Of a stretch of 62,316 nucleotides of DNA, positions 51,246 to 58,462 are shown piece by piece. The number at the start of each line of letters is the position of its first letter. Position 1 is the stretch's first letter. The notes under the pieces were generated by a model. It had not been told where the DNA came from and made no database searches. It saw nothing but the letters and a program-made list of their open reading frames with translations. The position numbers were made by a program, and so were the translations under genes. This stretch comes from Mesorhizobium carmichaelinearum (GTDB lineage Bacteria; Pseudomonadota; Alphaproteobacteria; Rhizobiales; Rhizobiaceae), in contig NZ_FZQR01000030.1 in the NCBI RefSeq assembly GCF_900199455.1, positions 1 to 62,316 of the forward strand. The letters are read 5' to 3'.

Positions 51246-51701
51246 ATGCGCAGCTTTTTCGGGGTTCTCTTGGCATCCGGTATGGTTTCCGCTCCAGCCT
51301 TTGGCGCTGACATCGGCGGGCCTATGAAGCAATTTGGCCTCATCGGAGCGTGGTCGTCGGATTGCAGCAGGGAATCTTCTCAGCCGAAGATGGATAGGGT
51401 TACGTTCGCGGCACCGTCTGGCGGAGGGGCGACGGCGACCATCCTCGACAAGCACGGCGGCGTGCTGGTGACCACTGTCGATCAAGTCACTGAATCGGCA
51501 CTCATTGCCGGCGATGAAATCGGGATCGGCCTCCACCCCGTAACGGTCACCCGATCAGACGGCAAAACATCCCAGCACGACTACGACAATATGCATCTTG
51601 TCTTTCAAAAGGTTGGAGCAAGGATCGAGGTGGTTCGAGTCCAGTTCGAAGGCCTGCCGGAAATCCAACGGTCAGCTTTTTTCGAGAAATGCCCGAACTA
51701 G
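51246..51701 (+). CDS. exported protein of unknown function
   Basis: 151 residues from the ATG at 51246, with GTAGGAGGGGC as a strong ribosome site. The signal peptide has a hydrophobic stretch 4-20 and cleavage near AFGAD. The mature part is a beta-rich small domain with LIGAWSSDCSRE near 33, the glycine-rich region FAAPSGGGATATILDKHGG and an end EIQRSAFFEKCPN; two Cys may form a disulfide. No family recognised. Confidence 0.72.
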   Translation: MRSFFGVLLASGMVSAPAFGADIGGPMKQFGLIGAWSSDCSRESSQPKMDRVTFAAPSGGGATATILDKHGGVLVTTVDQVTESALIAGDEIGIGLHPVTVTRSDGKTSQHDYDNMHLVFQKVGARIEVVRVQFEGLPEIQRSAFFEKCPN

Positions 51702-51741
51702 GACATCGATTATCTCGGCGTGGCTTATGTCTGGAGAAACC

Positions 51742-51817
51742 TGGTGCCCCCGGACGGGATCGAACCGCCGACCTTCGGTTTACAAAACCGCTGCTCTACC
51801 AGCTGAGCTACAAGGGC
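51742..51817 (-). tRNA. tRNA-Thr (UGU anticodon)
   Basis: Read on the minus strand it begins GCCCTTGTAGCTCAGCTGG and folds as a standard cloverleaf: acceptor stem GCCCTTG/CGGGGGC (two wobbles), D arm GTAGCTCAGCTGG, anticodon loop TTTGTAA with anticodon UGU, T arm with GGTTCGATCC, and an encoded CCA after discriminator A. It reads ACA and related threonine codons. Short intergenic regions lie on both sides. Confidence 0.95.
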
Positions 51818-51974
51818 ACGGCGCTCCGGTAGCATATTTCGTGCGCCAGTAAAGACAAAACTCCGTTTTCGGTTACCTCCAGCGGTGGATGACGCGGCGG
51901 ACGCCTATGCTGAAATCCACTGGCGCGCTTCCTACATATTGGGAAGGTGCAATCGCTTCGGACTGGAGTGTCGC

Positions 51975-52142
51975 ATGATCAGGCTTGTCATCATTCTCCC
52001 CATCGTCGTCATCGCCTGGATGCTTCTGGTGAAGCTCGTCAGCGACGTGAAGAAGGCCAATGTCGACTGGACCGGCGTAACCACGATCATCGGCTTCATC
52101 GCGCTGGCTTTCTGGCTGCGCCATCTCACGGGCATGGGGTGA
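51975..52142 (+). CDS. 55-residue single- or two-span membrane protein
   Basis: Chosen from the ATG at 51975 (MIRLVIILPIVVIAWMLLVK), with GGAGTG upstream; a longer reading from 51885 lacks a ribosome site. Residues 3-20 and about 34-50 are hydrophobic, separated by a short polar loop (SDVKKANVDWTGV). Similar tiny inner-membrane proteins are common in Rhizobiales but no function is known. It is followed by a heptamer-repeat hairpin. Confidence 0.65.
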   Translation: MIRLVIILPIVVIAWMLLVKLVSDVKKANVDWTGVTTIIGFIALAFWLRHLTGMG

Positions 52143-52152
52143 ATGGGAGTGA

Positions 52153-52238
52153 GTAGCGAATAGTCAGTAGTCGGTAGCGAGCCGAGATCCCGTGTGATCC
52201 GCCTTTCACTACTCACTACTCACTACTCACTACTCACT
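52153..52238. repeat. heptamer array in inverted orientation
   Basis: The right arm (52206-52238) is 4.7 tandem copies of TCACTAC. The left arm (52153-52180) is four degraded copies of the reverse complement GTAGTGA (GTAGCGA, ATAGTCA, GTAGTCG, GTAGCGA). A 25-base spacer lies between. Transcribed, the arms could pair into a long imperfect hairpin. GTAGTGA-type heptamers resemble repeats I remember from rhizobial intergenic DNA. It could be a terminator or a slippage-prone element; not shown. Confidence 0.75.
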
Positions 52239-52258
52239 GCGAGAAATCTCCTCGACCT

Positions 52259-52336
52259 TTCGAACCTTTTGACCGGCCGCGCCGACTGATCTCCAGAGGC
52301 GAGTGGTCGCCTCGGTCAAGGATCCAGGAGATCATC
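52259..52336 (+). promoter_or_regulatory. leader with conserved stem-loop, copy 1 (His-rich peptide gene)
   Basis: The 78 bases from TTCGAACCTTTT to the ATG resemble a second leader at 52648-52729. A perfect stem GAGGCGA / TCGCCTC (52296-52302 with 52307-52313) has a GTGG loop. After it CGGTCAA is shared, then AGGAGATCATC ending in the ATG. The stem sits just before the ribosome site, so it could tune translation or RNA decay. Nature of the signal unknown. Confidence 0.65.
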
Positions 52337-52540
52337 ATGTTCAAGCGCATGCTCACTTCCGCCCTCGTAGCCGTTTTCGTCGCCACGGGCGCACTGGCCG
52401 CCACGGTTCAGACGTCGTCGGCTCATGGTATGCATCATCACCATCATCACTACGACGACGACTATGGCGACTACTGGTGGTACCACCATCACCACCATCA
52501 TCATCATCATCACCATGGCGGGGTGGTCATCATCTTTTGA
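52337..52540 (+). CDS. extremely His-rich small exported peptide
   Basis: A 67-residue protein. The first 30 residues are a signal peptide (MFKRMLTSALVAVFVATGALA, cleavage near SSAHG) and nearly match the next gene's. The mature part of about 37 residues contains 18 or so His: a run of six after GM, then YDDDYGDYWWY, then a run of eleven, ending GGVVIIF. The Asp/His/Tyr composition suggests binding of Zn, Ni, Co or Cu in the periplasm, perhaps as storage or buffer; inference only. The His codons are mixed CAT/CAC triplets, which could expand or contract in frame. A terminator follows. Confidence 0.85.
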   Translation: MFKRMLTSALVAVFVATGALAATVQTSSAHGMHHHHHHYDDDYGDYWWYHHHHHHHHHHHGGVVIIF

Positions 52541-52561
52541 TGCCAAGGCCTGTCGCGTTCG

Positions 52562-52590
52562 AAGGGCGGCTTCGGCCGCCCTTTTGCATT
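52562..52590 (+). terminator. intrinsic terminator of the His-rich peptide gene
   Basis: AAGGGCGGC and its complement GCCGCCCTT form a 9-bp stem with a TTCG tetraloop, followed by TTGCATTTTT. This gives the small gene its own transcript. Confidence 0.85.
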
Positions 52591-52647
52591 TTTCGTAGCC
52601 CCACAGGCAGGAACCGACAGCATCTCCGTAAAAAAGATCAAAAAAGC

Positions 52648-52729
52648 TTCGAACCTTTTTCGTTACCGCAACGACAGATGATCAAGAGGCGGATGGATCG
52701 CCTCGGTCAACGAAGCAAGGAGATCATCA
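52648..52729 (+). promoter_or_regulatory. leader with conserved stem-loop, copy 2 (BA14K gene)
   Basis: The 82 bases from TTCGAACC to the ATG parallel the first leader. The stem is GAGGCG / CGCCTC (52686-52691 and 52699-52704) with a seven-base loop GATGGAT. The following CGGTCAA and AGGAGATCATCATG are identical in both leaders. The two genes were probably made by duplication and then diverged in the mature protein while keeping the regulatory leader. Confidence 0.65.
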
Positions 52730-53034
52730 TGTTCAAGCGCACACTCGTTTCCGGCCTCATCGCCACCACTGTCGCCGCCACCACGCTGGTCGGCACCGTT
52801 CAGCCTTCGGCGGCTCATTCGCATCACCACGACCTCGGCATCGGCATCGCCGCCGGCGTCGGCGGGTTCGTCCTTGGCAGCCTGCTTGCCCAGCAGCCGC
52901 CGCGTACCGTCTATGTCGACGAAGATGGCGGTTCCTGGCACGTCCGTCGCTGCTTCGATCGCTACTCGAGCTACGATCCGGACTCCGACACCTACATCGG
53001 CTACGACGGCTATCGCCACTACTGCCGGCTCTAA
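52730..53034 (+). CDS. BA14K-family exported protein
   Basis: 101 residues from the ATG at 52730; a longer in-frame reading is out of family. The signal peptide MFKRTLVSGLIATTVAATTLVG is close to the previous gene's, with cleavage near SAAHS. A short HSHHHD motif, a glycine-rich membrane-like segment (IGIAAGVGGFVLGSLLA), then the BA14K domain (PF07886) with VRRCFDRYSSYDPDSDTYIGYDGYRHYC; two Cys probably form a disulfide. The Brucella homologue is an immunoreactive, lectin-like envelope protein. Its role in rhizobia is unknown. Confidence 0.88.
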
Positions 53035-53051
53035 GAGGAGGACTGTTTCAG

Positions 53052-53090
53052 CAACGGAAAGGGGGTTCGCACGAGCCCCTTTTTCCGTTG
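53052..53090. terminator. terminator of the BA14K gene
   Basis: CAACGGAAA and TTTCCGTTG, extended by a G-run/C-run match, make a stem of about 13 bp with a loop near GTTCGCACGA. Read on the plus strand the stem itself contains the T run. It lies 18 bases after the BA14K stop and could serve the convergent lipoprotein gene too. Confidence 0.7.
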
Positions 53091-53102
53091 TATGACAAGT
53101 AC

Positions 53103-53534
53103 TTACAGTTGCGTTTTCGGGCTGGAAACGGAGATCGTCAATCCGGCTGCGCCGCAGCTGCTGTCGACGAGACGCCTCGTTTCTGAAGCGCCGCCCATGG
53201 CGACGAGTTCGAAGCTGCTTCCTGAATCCGGGTAGACCTTGGCAATGAAGGCTTGGTCGCCGCCATAGCTGCCGGAGGAATCCCTGCCGTTGACGAAGCC
53301 GCAGACGACGATCTCTTTGCGGCCGTTCAGCGTCCGCTCGCCGGCAAGCATCTTCCCGAACCGGGCGGAAGCAGGATCCGGCAAGCGTTGACGGATGCCG
53401 GTGGTGATGATCTCCTCCAGGGCAAGCGGGATCGGAATGGGATCGACGCGCTGGCCGCCGGAATCAGGTCGAGGTGCCGCCGCCACGCATCCGCAAAGTG
53501 AAGCGACAAGCAAAAGCTGAACCGTTTTCCGCAT
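53103..53534 (-). CDS. small lipoprotein of unknown function
   Basis: 143 residues from the Met at 53534 (MRKTVQLLLVASLCGC), which starts a typical lipoprotein signal with a C in the lipobox LCGC. The upstream reading from 53570 adds a non-signal tail. The mature part holds IPLALEEIITTGIRQRLPDP near 35, FGKMLAGERTLNGRKEIVVCGFVNGRDSSGSYGGDQAF and an SSCGAAGLTIS end. No family recognised. Probably anchored to a membrane facing the periplasm. It converges with the BA14K gene. Confidence 0.72.
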   Translation of the reverse strand: MRKTVQLLLVASLCGCVAAAPRPDSGGQRVDPIPIPLALEEIITTGIRQRLPDPASARFGKMLAGERTLNGRKEIVVCGFVNGRDSSGSYGGDQAFIAKVYPDSGSSFELVAMGGASETRRLVDSSCGAAGLTISVSSPKTQL

Positions 53535-53688
53535 CCGTGCCCTTTCGCATGCATTCGAACGCTGCCGCAAGGCGGCGTCATGCCGCCGGCGGTGTCCAGC
53601 AATTTTGCGAACGTCCTGTCTGCCATTCGCACGCCAACAGAGGGGAGACCTGACTGCGACCAGGAGCGCGCTGCCCGGGGCAGGTTGA

Positions 53689-54510
53689 TCAGCCGGTCTG
53701 CACGCCGCCGATCATCCTTGTCACCTCGGCCGCGGCGCCGCGCACCATCGGCCCGATCTCGGCCAGCCGCTCCGGCGTCACCCGCACGGTCGGCCCCGAC
53801 ACCGAGACGCCGCCGATCGGCTCGCCGAATTCGTTGAAGATGGCGGCGGCCACGCAGCGCATGCCGGGGTGCCGTTCTTCGTCATCGACCGACCAGCCGC
53901 GCTGCTTGATCACAGCCAGATCATGGGCAAGGGCAGGGATCTCCGACAGCGTCTTGTCGGTGAAGCGCTGCAGGCCGGCCTTGCGCAAGATGGTGCCGAC
54001 GCGCTCCGGTTCAAGATGCGCCAGCACCGCCTTGCCGATGCCGGAGGCATGGAAGGGACTGCGCGTGCCCGGCCGGAAGAAGGCGCGGATCGCCTGGTGC
54101 GTCTCGACCTGGCTGACGAAGACCACGCAATCGTCCTCGGCGACACCGAGATTGGCGGTCTCGCCGGTTCTTTCCATCAGCTCCTGCATGACAATGCGGG
54201 CGCGGTCGACCAGCTTGCGGCGGCGCAGGAACGCAGCACCCATGCGGTAGGTCTCGACGCCGATCGACCACAGTTGGTCTGATGTATCGAACTCGACCAT
54301 GCCGTGGTTTTCGAGCGTCGTCAGCATGCGGTAGGCTGTAGAGGCGGCAAGGCCGCTCTGCGCCGATATCTCGCTCAGCGACAGGCCGCTGCCCTCCGCG
54401 ACAATGGCCAGGATGCGCAAGGCTCTGTCCAGCGACTGCACCGAACTGGCTTCGGCAGGCCCGTTGAAAGCGCGCGGCCGGCCGCGTTGGCGTTTTTCGG
54501 TGGTTTCCAT
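53689..54510 (-). CDS. IclR family transcriptional regulator
   Basis: 273 residues from the Met at 54510 (METTEKRQRGRPR); the longer reading would cover the promoter region. Winged helix-turn-helix near 25-90 (SSVQSLDRALRILAIVAEGSGLSLSEISAQSGLAASTAYRMLTTLENHGMV). The C-terminal ligand domain (about 105-260) has FRPGTRSPFHASGIGKAVLA and VDDEERHPGMRCVAAAIFNEFGEPIGGVSVSGP, as in AllR/IclR-type proteins. It is divergent from gcl-hyi-glxR, so it probably controls that operon with glyoxylate or a related ligand, as AllR does in E. coli. Confidence 0.92.
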   Translation of the reverse strand: METTEKRQRGRPRAFNGPAEASSVQSLDRALRILAIVAEGSGLSLSEISAQSGLAASTAYRMLTTLENHGMVEFDTSDQLWSIGVETYRMGAAFLRRRKLVDRARIVMQELMERTGETANLGVAEDDCVVFVSQVETHQAIRAFFRPGTRSPFHASGIGKAVLAHLEPERVGTILRKAGLQRFTDKTLSEIPALAHDLAVIKQRGWSVDDEERHPGMRCVAAAIFNEFGEPIGGVSVSGPTVRVTPERLAEIGPMVRGAAAEVTRMIGGVQTG

Positions 54511-54544
54511 GACGCCAGTTTCGCCGATTTCCCCAAACACGCAA

Positions 54545-54662
54545 TGAAAAAGTTTTTCACTCTGGCAGCGCGAGAAATTCCTGGAAAACGGAAAACCCAA
54601 TAAAATCAGCAAGAAACCACCGCTTTCTAGAAATGAAAAAATATTCTGAAAAAATTGAAAAA
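54545..54662. promoter_or_regulatory. AT-rich operator/promoter region between iclR and gcl with repeated TGAAAAA
   Basis: The 213-base divergent gap is unusually AT-rich. TGAAAAA-G-TTTTTCA (54545-54559) is a perfect palindrome. TTTCTAGAAA (54624-54633) is a second one. Then TGAAAAA occurs at 54634, 54647 and 54656. IclR proteins often bind TGGAAA-like palindromes, so these are plausible operators. The gcl ATG follows at 54724. Confidence 0.6.
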
Positions 54663-54723
54663 TAGCCGGCTTGCTGAGATTATCGGCCATCCAACAATGA
54701 CAACCCCAGTGGAGGGCCGGAAA

Positions 54724-56505
54724 ATGGCCAGGATGCGCGCTGTCGATGCCGCGGTTCTTGTTCTCGAAAAGGAAGGTATCTCCTGCGCCTTCGGCGTACC
54801 GGGCGCGGCGATCAATCCGCTCTATTCGGCGCTAAAGGCGAGGGGCACGATCCGCCACGTGCTGGCCCGCCACGTCGAGGGCGCCTCACATATGGCCGAA
54901 GGCTATACCAGGGCCAAAGCGGGCAATATCGGCCTGTGCATCGGCACGTCTGGGCCGGCCGGAACCGACATGATCACCGGGCTCTACTCGGCGGCAGCCG
55001 ATTCCATCCCGATCCTCTGCATCACCGGCCAGGCACCGCGCGCGCGGCTGAACAAGGAGGATTTCCAGGCTGTCGACATCGCCGCCATCGCCGCACCCGT
55101 CGCCAAATGGGCGGTCACCGTCATGGAACCTTATCTCGTCCCGATGGCGCTGCAGAAGGCGTTTCACCTCATGCGCTCGTCGCGGCCCGGCCCGGTGCTG
55201 ATCGACCTGCCGGTCGACGTGCAACTGGCTGAGATCGAGTTCGACATCGATGCCTATGAGCCGTTGACGCCTTTCAAGCCGGCGATGACCCGCGCCCAGG
55301 CCGAAAAGGCCCTGGCGATGCTCAATGCGGCCGACAAGCCCCTGATCGTCGCCGGTGGCGGCATCATCAATGCCGATGCATCCGACCTGCTGATCGAATT
55401 CGCTGAAATCACCGGTGTGCCGGTCATTCCGACGCTGATGGGCTGGGGCGCGATCCCTGACGACCACCGGCTGATGGCCGGCATGTGCGGGCTGCAGACC
55501 TCGCACCGCTATGGCAATGCGACGATGCTGGAGGCCGACTTCGTCTTCGGCATCGGCAACCGCTGGGCTAACCGCCACACCGGTTCGGTCGACGTCTACA
55601 CCAAGGGCAAGAAATTCATCCATGTCGACATCGAGCCCACGCAGATTGGCCGCGTCTTCGCGCCGGACCTCGGCGTTGTCTCGGATGCGGGTGCAGCGCT
55701 GAAGATGCTGCTCGACGTCGCCACCGAGTGGAAGACAGCGGGAAAGCTACGCGACTGGTCGGGCTGGGCCAAGGAATGCCAGGCCCGCAAGAAGACGATG
55801 AAGCGCAAGACGCATTTCGACCAGGTGCCGCTGAAGCCGCAGCGCGTCTATGAGGAGATGAACAAGGCGTTCGGCCGCGACGTCACCTATGTCACCACGA
55901 TCGGCCTTTCGCAGATCGCCGGCGCGCAGTTCCTGCATGTCTACAAGCCGCGCAACTGGATCAATTGCGGCCAGGCCGGCCCGCTCGGCTGGACCTTGCC
56001 AGCCGCCCTTGGCGTTAGGGCTGCTGATCCGGACCGTACCATCGTGGCGCTGTCGGGCGACTATGATTTCCAGTTCATGATCGAGGAACTGGCGGTCGGC
56101 GCGCAGCACAGACTGCCCTACATCCATGTCGTCGTGAACAACGCCTATCTCGGCCTGATCCGTCAGGCGCAGCGCGGTTTTTCGATGGACTACGAGGTGA
56201 GCCTTGCCTTCGAAAACATCAACCGATCAGGCGATCCGGAGGCCGGCTACGGCGTCGACCATGTTGCGGTTGCCGAAGCGATGGGCTGCAAGGCGGTCAG
56301 GGTGCGCAAGCCCGAGGAGTTTGCCGGCGCCTTCAAGCAGGCGCAGCGGCTGATGAAGGAGCACCAGGTTCCGGTCGTGCTCGAATTCATCCTCGAACGC
56401 GTCACCAACATCTCGATGGGCACCGAGATCGACAAGATCACCGAATTCGAGGACCTTGCGGAAAGCCATGAGGATGCGCCGACCGCGATCGTGATGCTCG
56501 ATTGA
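54724..56505 (+). CDS. gcl: glyoxylate carboligase
   Basis: 593 residues from the ATG at 54724 (MARMRAVDAA), with GGAGGG upstream; earlier in-frame Mets lie in the promoter. A thiamine diphosphate enzyme that joins two glyoxylates into tartronate semialdehyde with loss of CO2. It closely follows E. coli Gcl, including V51 (HVEGASHMAEG) where other ThDP enzymes have Glu. The ThDP/metal motif is SGDYDFQF-MIEELAV. VERVTNISMGTEID near the C-terminus is also conserved. It starts the gcl-hyi-glxR operon, divergent from the IclR gene. Confidence 0.97.
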   Translation: MARMRAVDAAVLVLEKEGISCAFGVPGAAINPLYSALKARGTIRHVLARHVEGASHMAEGYTRAKAGNIGLCIGTSGPAGTDMITGLYSAAADSIPILCITGQAPRARLNKEDFQAVDIAAIAAPVAKWAVTVMEPYLVPMALQKAFHLMRSSRPGPVLIDLPVDVQLAEIEFDIDAYEPLTPFKPAMTRAQAEKALAMLNAADKPLIVAGGGIINADASDLLIEFAEITGVPVIPTLMGWGAIPDDHRLMAGMCGLQTSHRYGNATMLEADFVFGIGNRWANRHTGSVDVYTKGKKFIHVDIEPTQIGRVFAPDLGVVSDAGAALKMLLDVATEWKTAGKLRDWSGWAKECQARKKTMKRKTHFDQVPLKPQRVYEEMNKAFGRDVTYVTTIGLSQIAGAQFLHVYKPRNWINCGQAGPLGWTLPAALGVRAADPDRTIVALSGDYDFQFMIEELAVGAQHRLPYIHVVVNNAYLGLIRQAQRGFSMDYEVSLAFENINRSGDPEAGYGVDHVAVAEAMGCKAVRVRKPEEFAGAFKQAQRLMKEHQVPVVLEFILERVTNISMGTEIDKITEFEDLAESHEDAPTAIVMLD

Positions 56506-56522
56506 TAAGAAGGACAAAAAGA

Positions 56523-57320
56523 ATGCCGCGTTTTTCAGCCAATCTGTCGATGCTCTTTGGCGAGCATGATTTCCTCGACCGCTTCGATGCCGCTGCGCGC
56601 ACGGGTTTCAAGGGCGTCGAATATGTCGGCCCTTACGATCATGCGCCCGAAGTGGTGGCAGCCAGGCTGAAGAAGAACGGCCTGACGCAGGTGCTGTTCA
56701 ACCTGCCGGCCGGCGACTGGGGCAAGGGCGAACGCGGTATCGCCGTGCTGCCGGACCGCGTGCCGGAATTCCGCCAGGGCATCGCCAAGGCGATCACCTA
56801 CGCACAGGCGCTCGGCTGCCCGCAGGTCAACTGCCTGGCCGGCATCGCGCCCGCCGGCGTCGACCGCAAGGTGCTCGAGGATGTTTTCGCCGAAAACCTC
56901 GCCTTCGCGGCGGAGAAGCTGGAACAGGCCGGCATCCGGCTGCTGATCGAGCCCATCAACACCCGCGACATTCCGGGCTTCTTCCTGAATTACTCAGACC
57001 AGGCACTGGCGCTCATCGACCGCGTCGGCTCCAAAAACCTGTTCCTGCAATATGACATCTACCACATGCAGATCATGGAGGGGGATCTCGCCCGTAAAAT
57101 CGAGGCAAACCTCGGCCGCATCGCGCATATCCAGCTTGCGGACAATCCCGGCCGTCACGAGCCGGGGACGGGCGAGATCAATTATCCCTTCCTCTACGAT
57201 CACATCGATCGCATCGGCTATTCCGGCTGGATCGGCGCGGAATATAAGCCCAAGGCCGGCACCGAGGCCGGGCTAGGCTGGTTCCGGGACCTGGCCGGGC
57301 AGGGCAGCGCGGCGGCTTAA
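56523..57320 (+). CDS. hyi: hydroxypyruvate isomerase
   Basis: 265 residues from the ATG at 56523, with AGAAGGAC upstream; gap to gcl is 17 bases. A TIM-barrel of the xylose-isomerase-like group that interconverts hydroxypyruvate and tartronate semialdehyde. Motifs include MPRFSANLSMLFGEHDFLDRF, FKGVEYVGPYDH near 35, LLIEPINTRDIPGFFLNY near 140-157 with a metal-binding Glu, LQYDIYHMQIMEGD near 178 and HIQLADNPGRHEPGTGEINYPFL. A repeat element separates it from glxR. Confidence 0.95.
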   Translation: MPRFSANLSMLFGEHDFLDRFDAAARTGFKGVEYVGPYDHAPEVVAARLKKNGLTQVLFNLPAGDWGKGERGIAVLPDRVPEFRQGIAKAITYAQALGCPQVNCLAGIAPAGVDRKVLEDVFAENLAFAAEKLEQAGIRLLIEPINTRDIPGFFLNYSDQALALIDRVGSKNLFLQYDIYHMQIMEGDLARKIEANLGRIAHIQLADNPGRHEPGTGEINYPFLYDHIDRIGYSGWIGAEYKPKAGTEAGLGWFRDLAGQGSAAA

Positions 57321-57334
57321 GAGCCGGCGGCGAA

Positions 57335-57390
57335 GCTGCCAATCTCCCCCCAAGTGGGGGAGATGTCCGGCAGGACAGAGGGGGGCGCGA
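57335..57390. repeat. rhizobial intergenic palindromic element inside the gcl operon
   Basis: Arms ATCTCCCCC (57342-57350) and GGGGGAGAT (57356-57364) around CAAGT, followed by TGTCC-GGCA-GGACA and a G-run. The string resembles a short interspersed repeat that I remember from Mesorhizobium and Rhizobium intergenic DNA (CTCCCCC...GGGGGAG, then GTCCGGCAGGAC). It lies between hyi and glxR. It could stabilise or cut the polycistronic RNA. Confidence 0.75.
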
Positions 57391-57424
57391 CAGAACGCGA
57401 CCTAACAAAAGACGGAGAACCACA

Positions 57425-58342
57425 ATGGAAACCATAGGCTTCATCGGCCTCGGCATCATGGGCGCGCCGATGGCGGGGCATTTGCTGGATGCCGGCTACA
57501 AGGTCATCGCCAGCGACCATCGCTCAAAGCCATCGGCTGATCTGGTCGCCAAGGGCCTGAAAACAGTCACCGGCCACGCCGCCGTCGCCAAGGCCGTCGA
57601 CATCATCATCACCATGGTGCCCGACACCCCGCAAGTCGCAGAAGTGCTGTTCAGCGACAACGGCGTCGCCTCCGGCCTGACCAAAGGCAAGCTGGTCATC
57701 GACATGAGCTCGATCTCGCCGATCGAGACCAAGACCTTTGCGAAAAAGATCAACGATCTCGGCTGCGACTATCTCGACGCGCCGGTTTCGGGCGGCGAGG
57801 TCGGCGCCAAGGCGGCGTCGCTCACCATCATGGTCGGCGGCGAGGAAAAACCGTTCGAGCGCGCCAAACCCGTCTTCGAGAAGATGGGCAAGAACATCAC
57901 TTTGGTCGGACCCAACGGTGTCGGCCAGACCACCAAGGTCGCCAACCAGATCGTCGTCGCGTTGACCATTGAAGCCGTCGCCGAAGCGCTTGTTTTTGCT
58001 TCAAAAGCCGGCGCTGATCCGGCCAAGGTCAGGCAGGCACTGATGGGTGGGCTGGCAGCCTCGCGCATTCTCGAAGTGCATGGCGAGCGCATGGTCAAGC
58101 GCACCTTCGCGCCGGGCTTCCGCATTGAACTGCACCAGAAGGATCTCAATCTGGCATTGGAAGGCGCGAAATCGCTTGGCGTCTCACTGCCCAACACCTC
58201 GACCACGCAGCAGCTGTTCAATTCCTGCGCCGCCAATGGCGGTGCCAAGGAGGATCACTCGGCGCTGGTCAGGGCGCTGGAGCGGATGGCCAATTTCGAG
58301 GTTGGCGGCGAAGCGGCCGAAATCAAGGGCAAAGCGGCATAG
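57425..58342 (+). CDS. glxR: 2-hydroxy-3-oxopropionate (tartronate semialdehyde) reductase
   Basis: A 305-residue beta-hydroxyacid dehydrogenase that reduces tartronate semialdehyde to glycerate with NAD(P)H, completing glyoxylate conversion after Gcl. NAD loop GFIGLGIMGAPMAGHL at 5-20, substrate motif DAPVSGGEVGAKAASL near 118-133, catalytic K171 in GQTTKVANQ, and KDLNLALEGAKSLG near 239. The length is normal. It is the last gene of gcl-hyi-glxR, with GACGGAGAACC as ribosome site. A glycerate kinase gene is not in the window. Confidence 0.95.
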   Translation: METIGFIGLGIMGAPMAGHLLDAGYKVIASDHRSKPSADLVAKGLKTVTGHAAVAKAVDIIITMVPDTPQVAEVLFSDNGVASGLTKGKLVIDMSSISPIETKTFAKKINDLGCDYLDAPVSGGEVGAKAASLTIMVGGEEKPFERAKPVFEKMGKNITLVGPNGVGQTTKVANQIVVALTIEAVAEALVFASKAGADPAKVRQALMGGLAASRILEVHGERMVKRTFAPGFRIELHQKDLNLALEGAKSLGVSLPNTSTTQQLFNSCAANGGAKEDHSALVRALERMANFEVGGEAAEIKGKAA

Positions 58343-58462
58343 GTCGGGAGAGGGCGGCACAACGTTCCCAAGCCGCCACCTCTTGACCGTCGAAGAACGG
58401 GTTTCGGCCTCTGTCGCCGGAACCCGTTTCTCGTTTGCAGCAAATAGTCTGCTGTTTCCGGC

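Noticed and set aside
51742..51817. Integration site at the tRNA-Thr 3' end
   Set aside because: No integrase and no repeated copy of the tRNA 3' end seen in the window.
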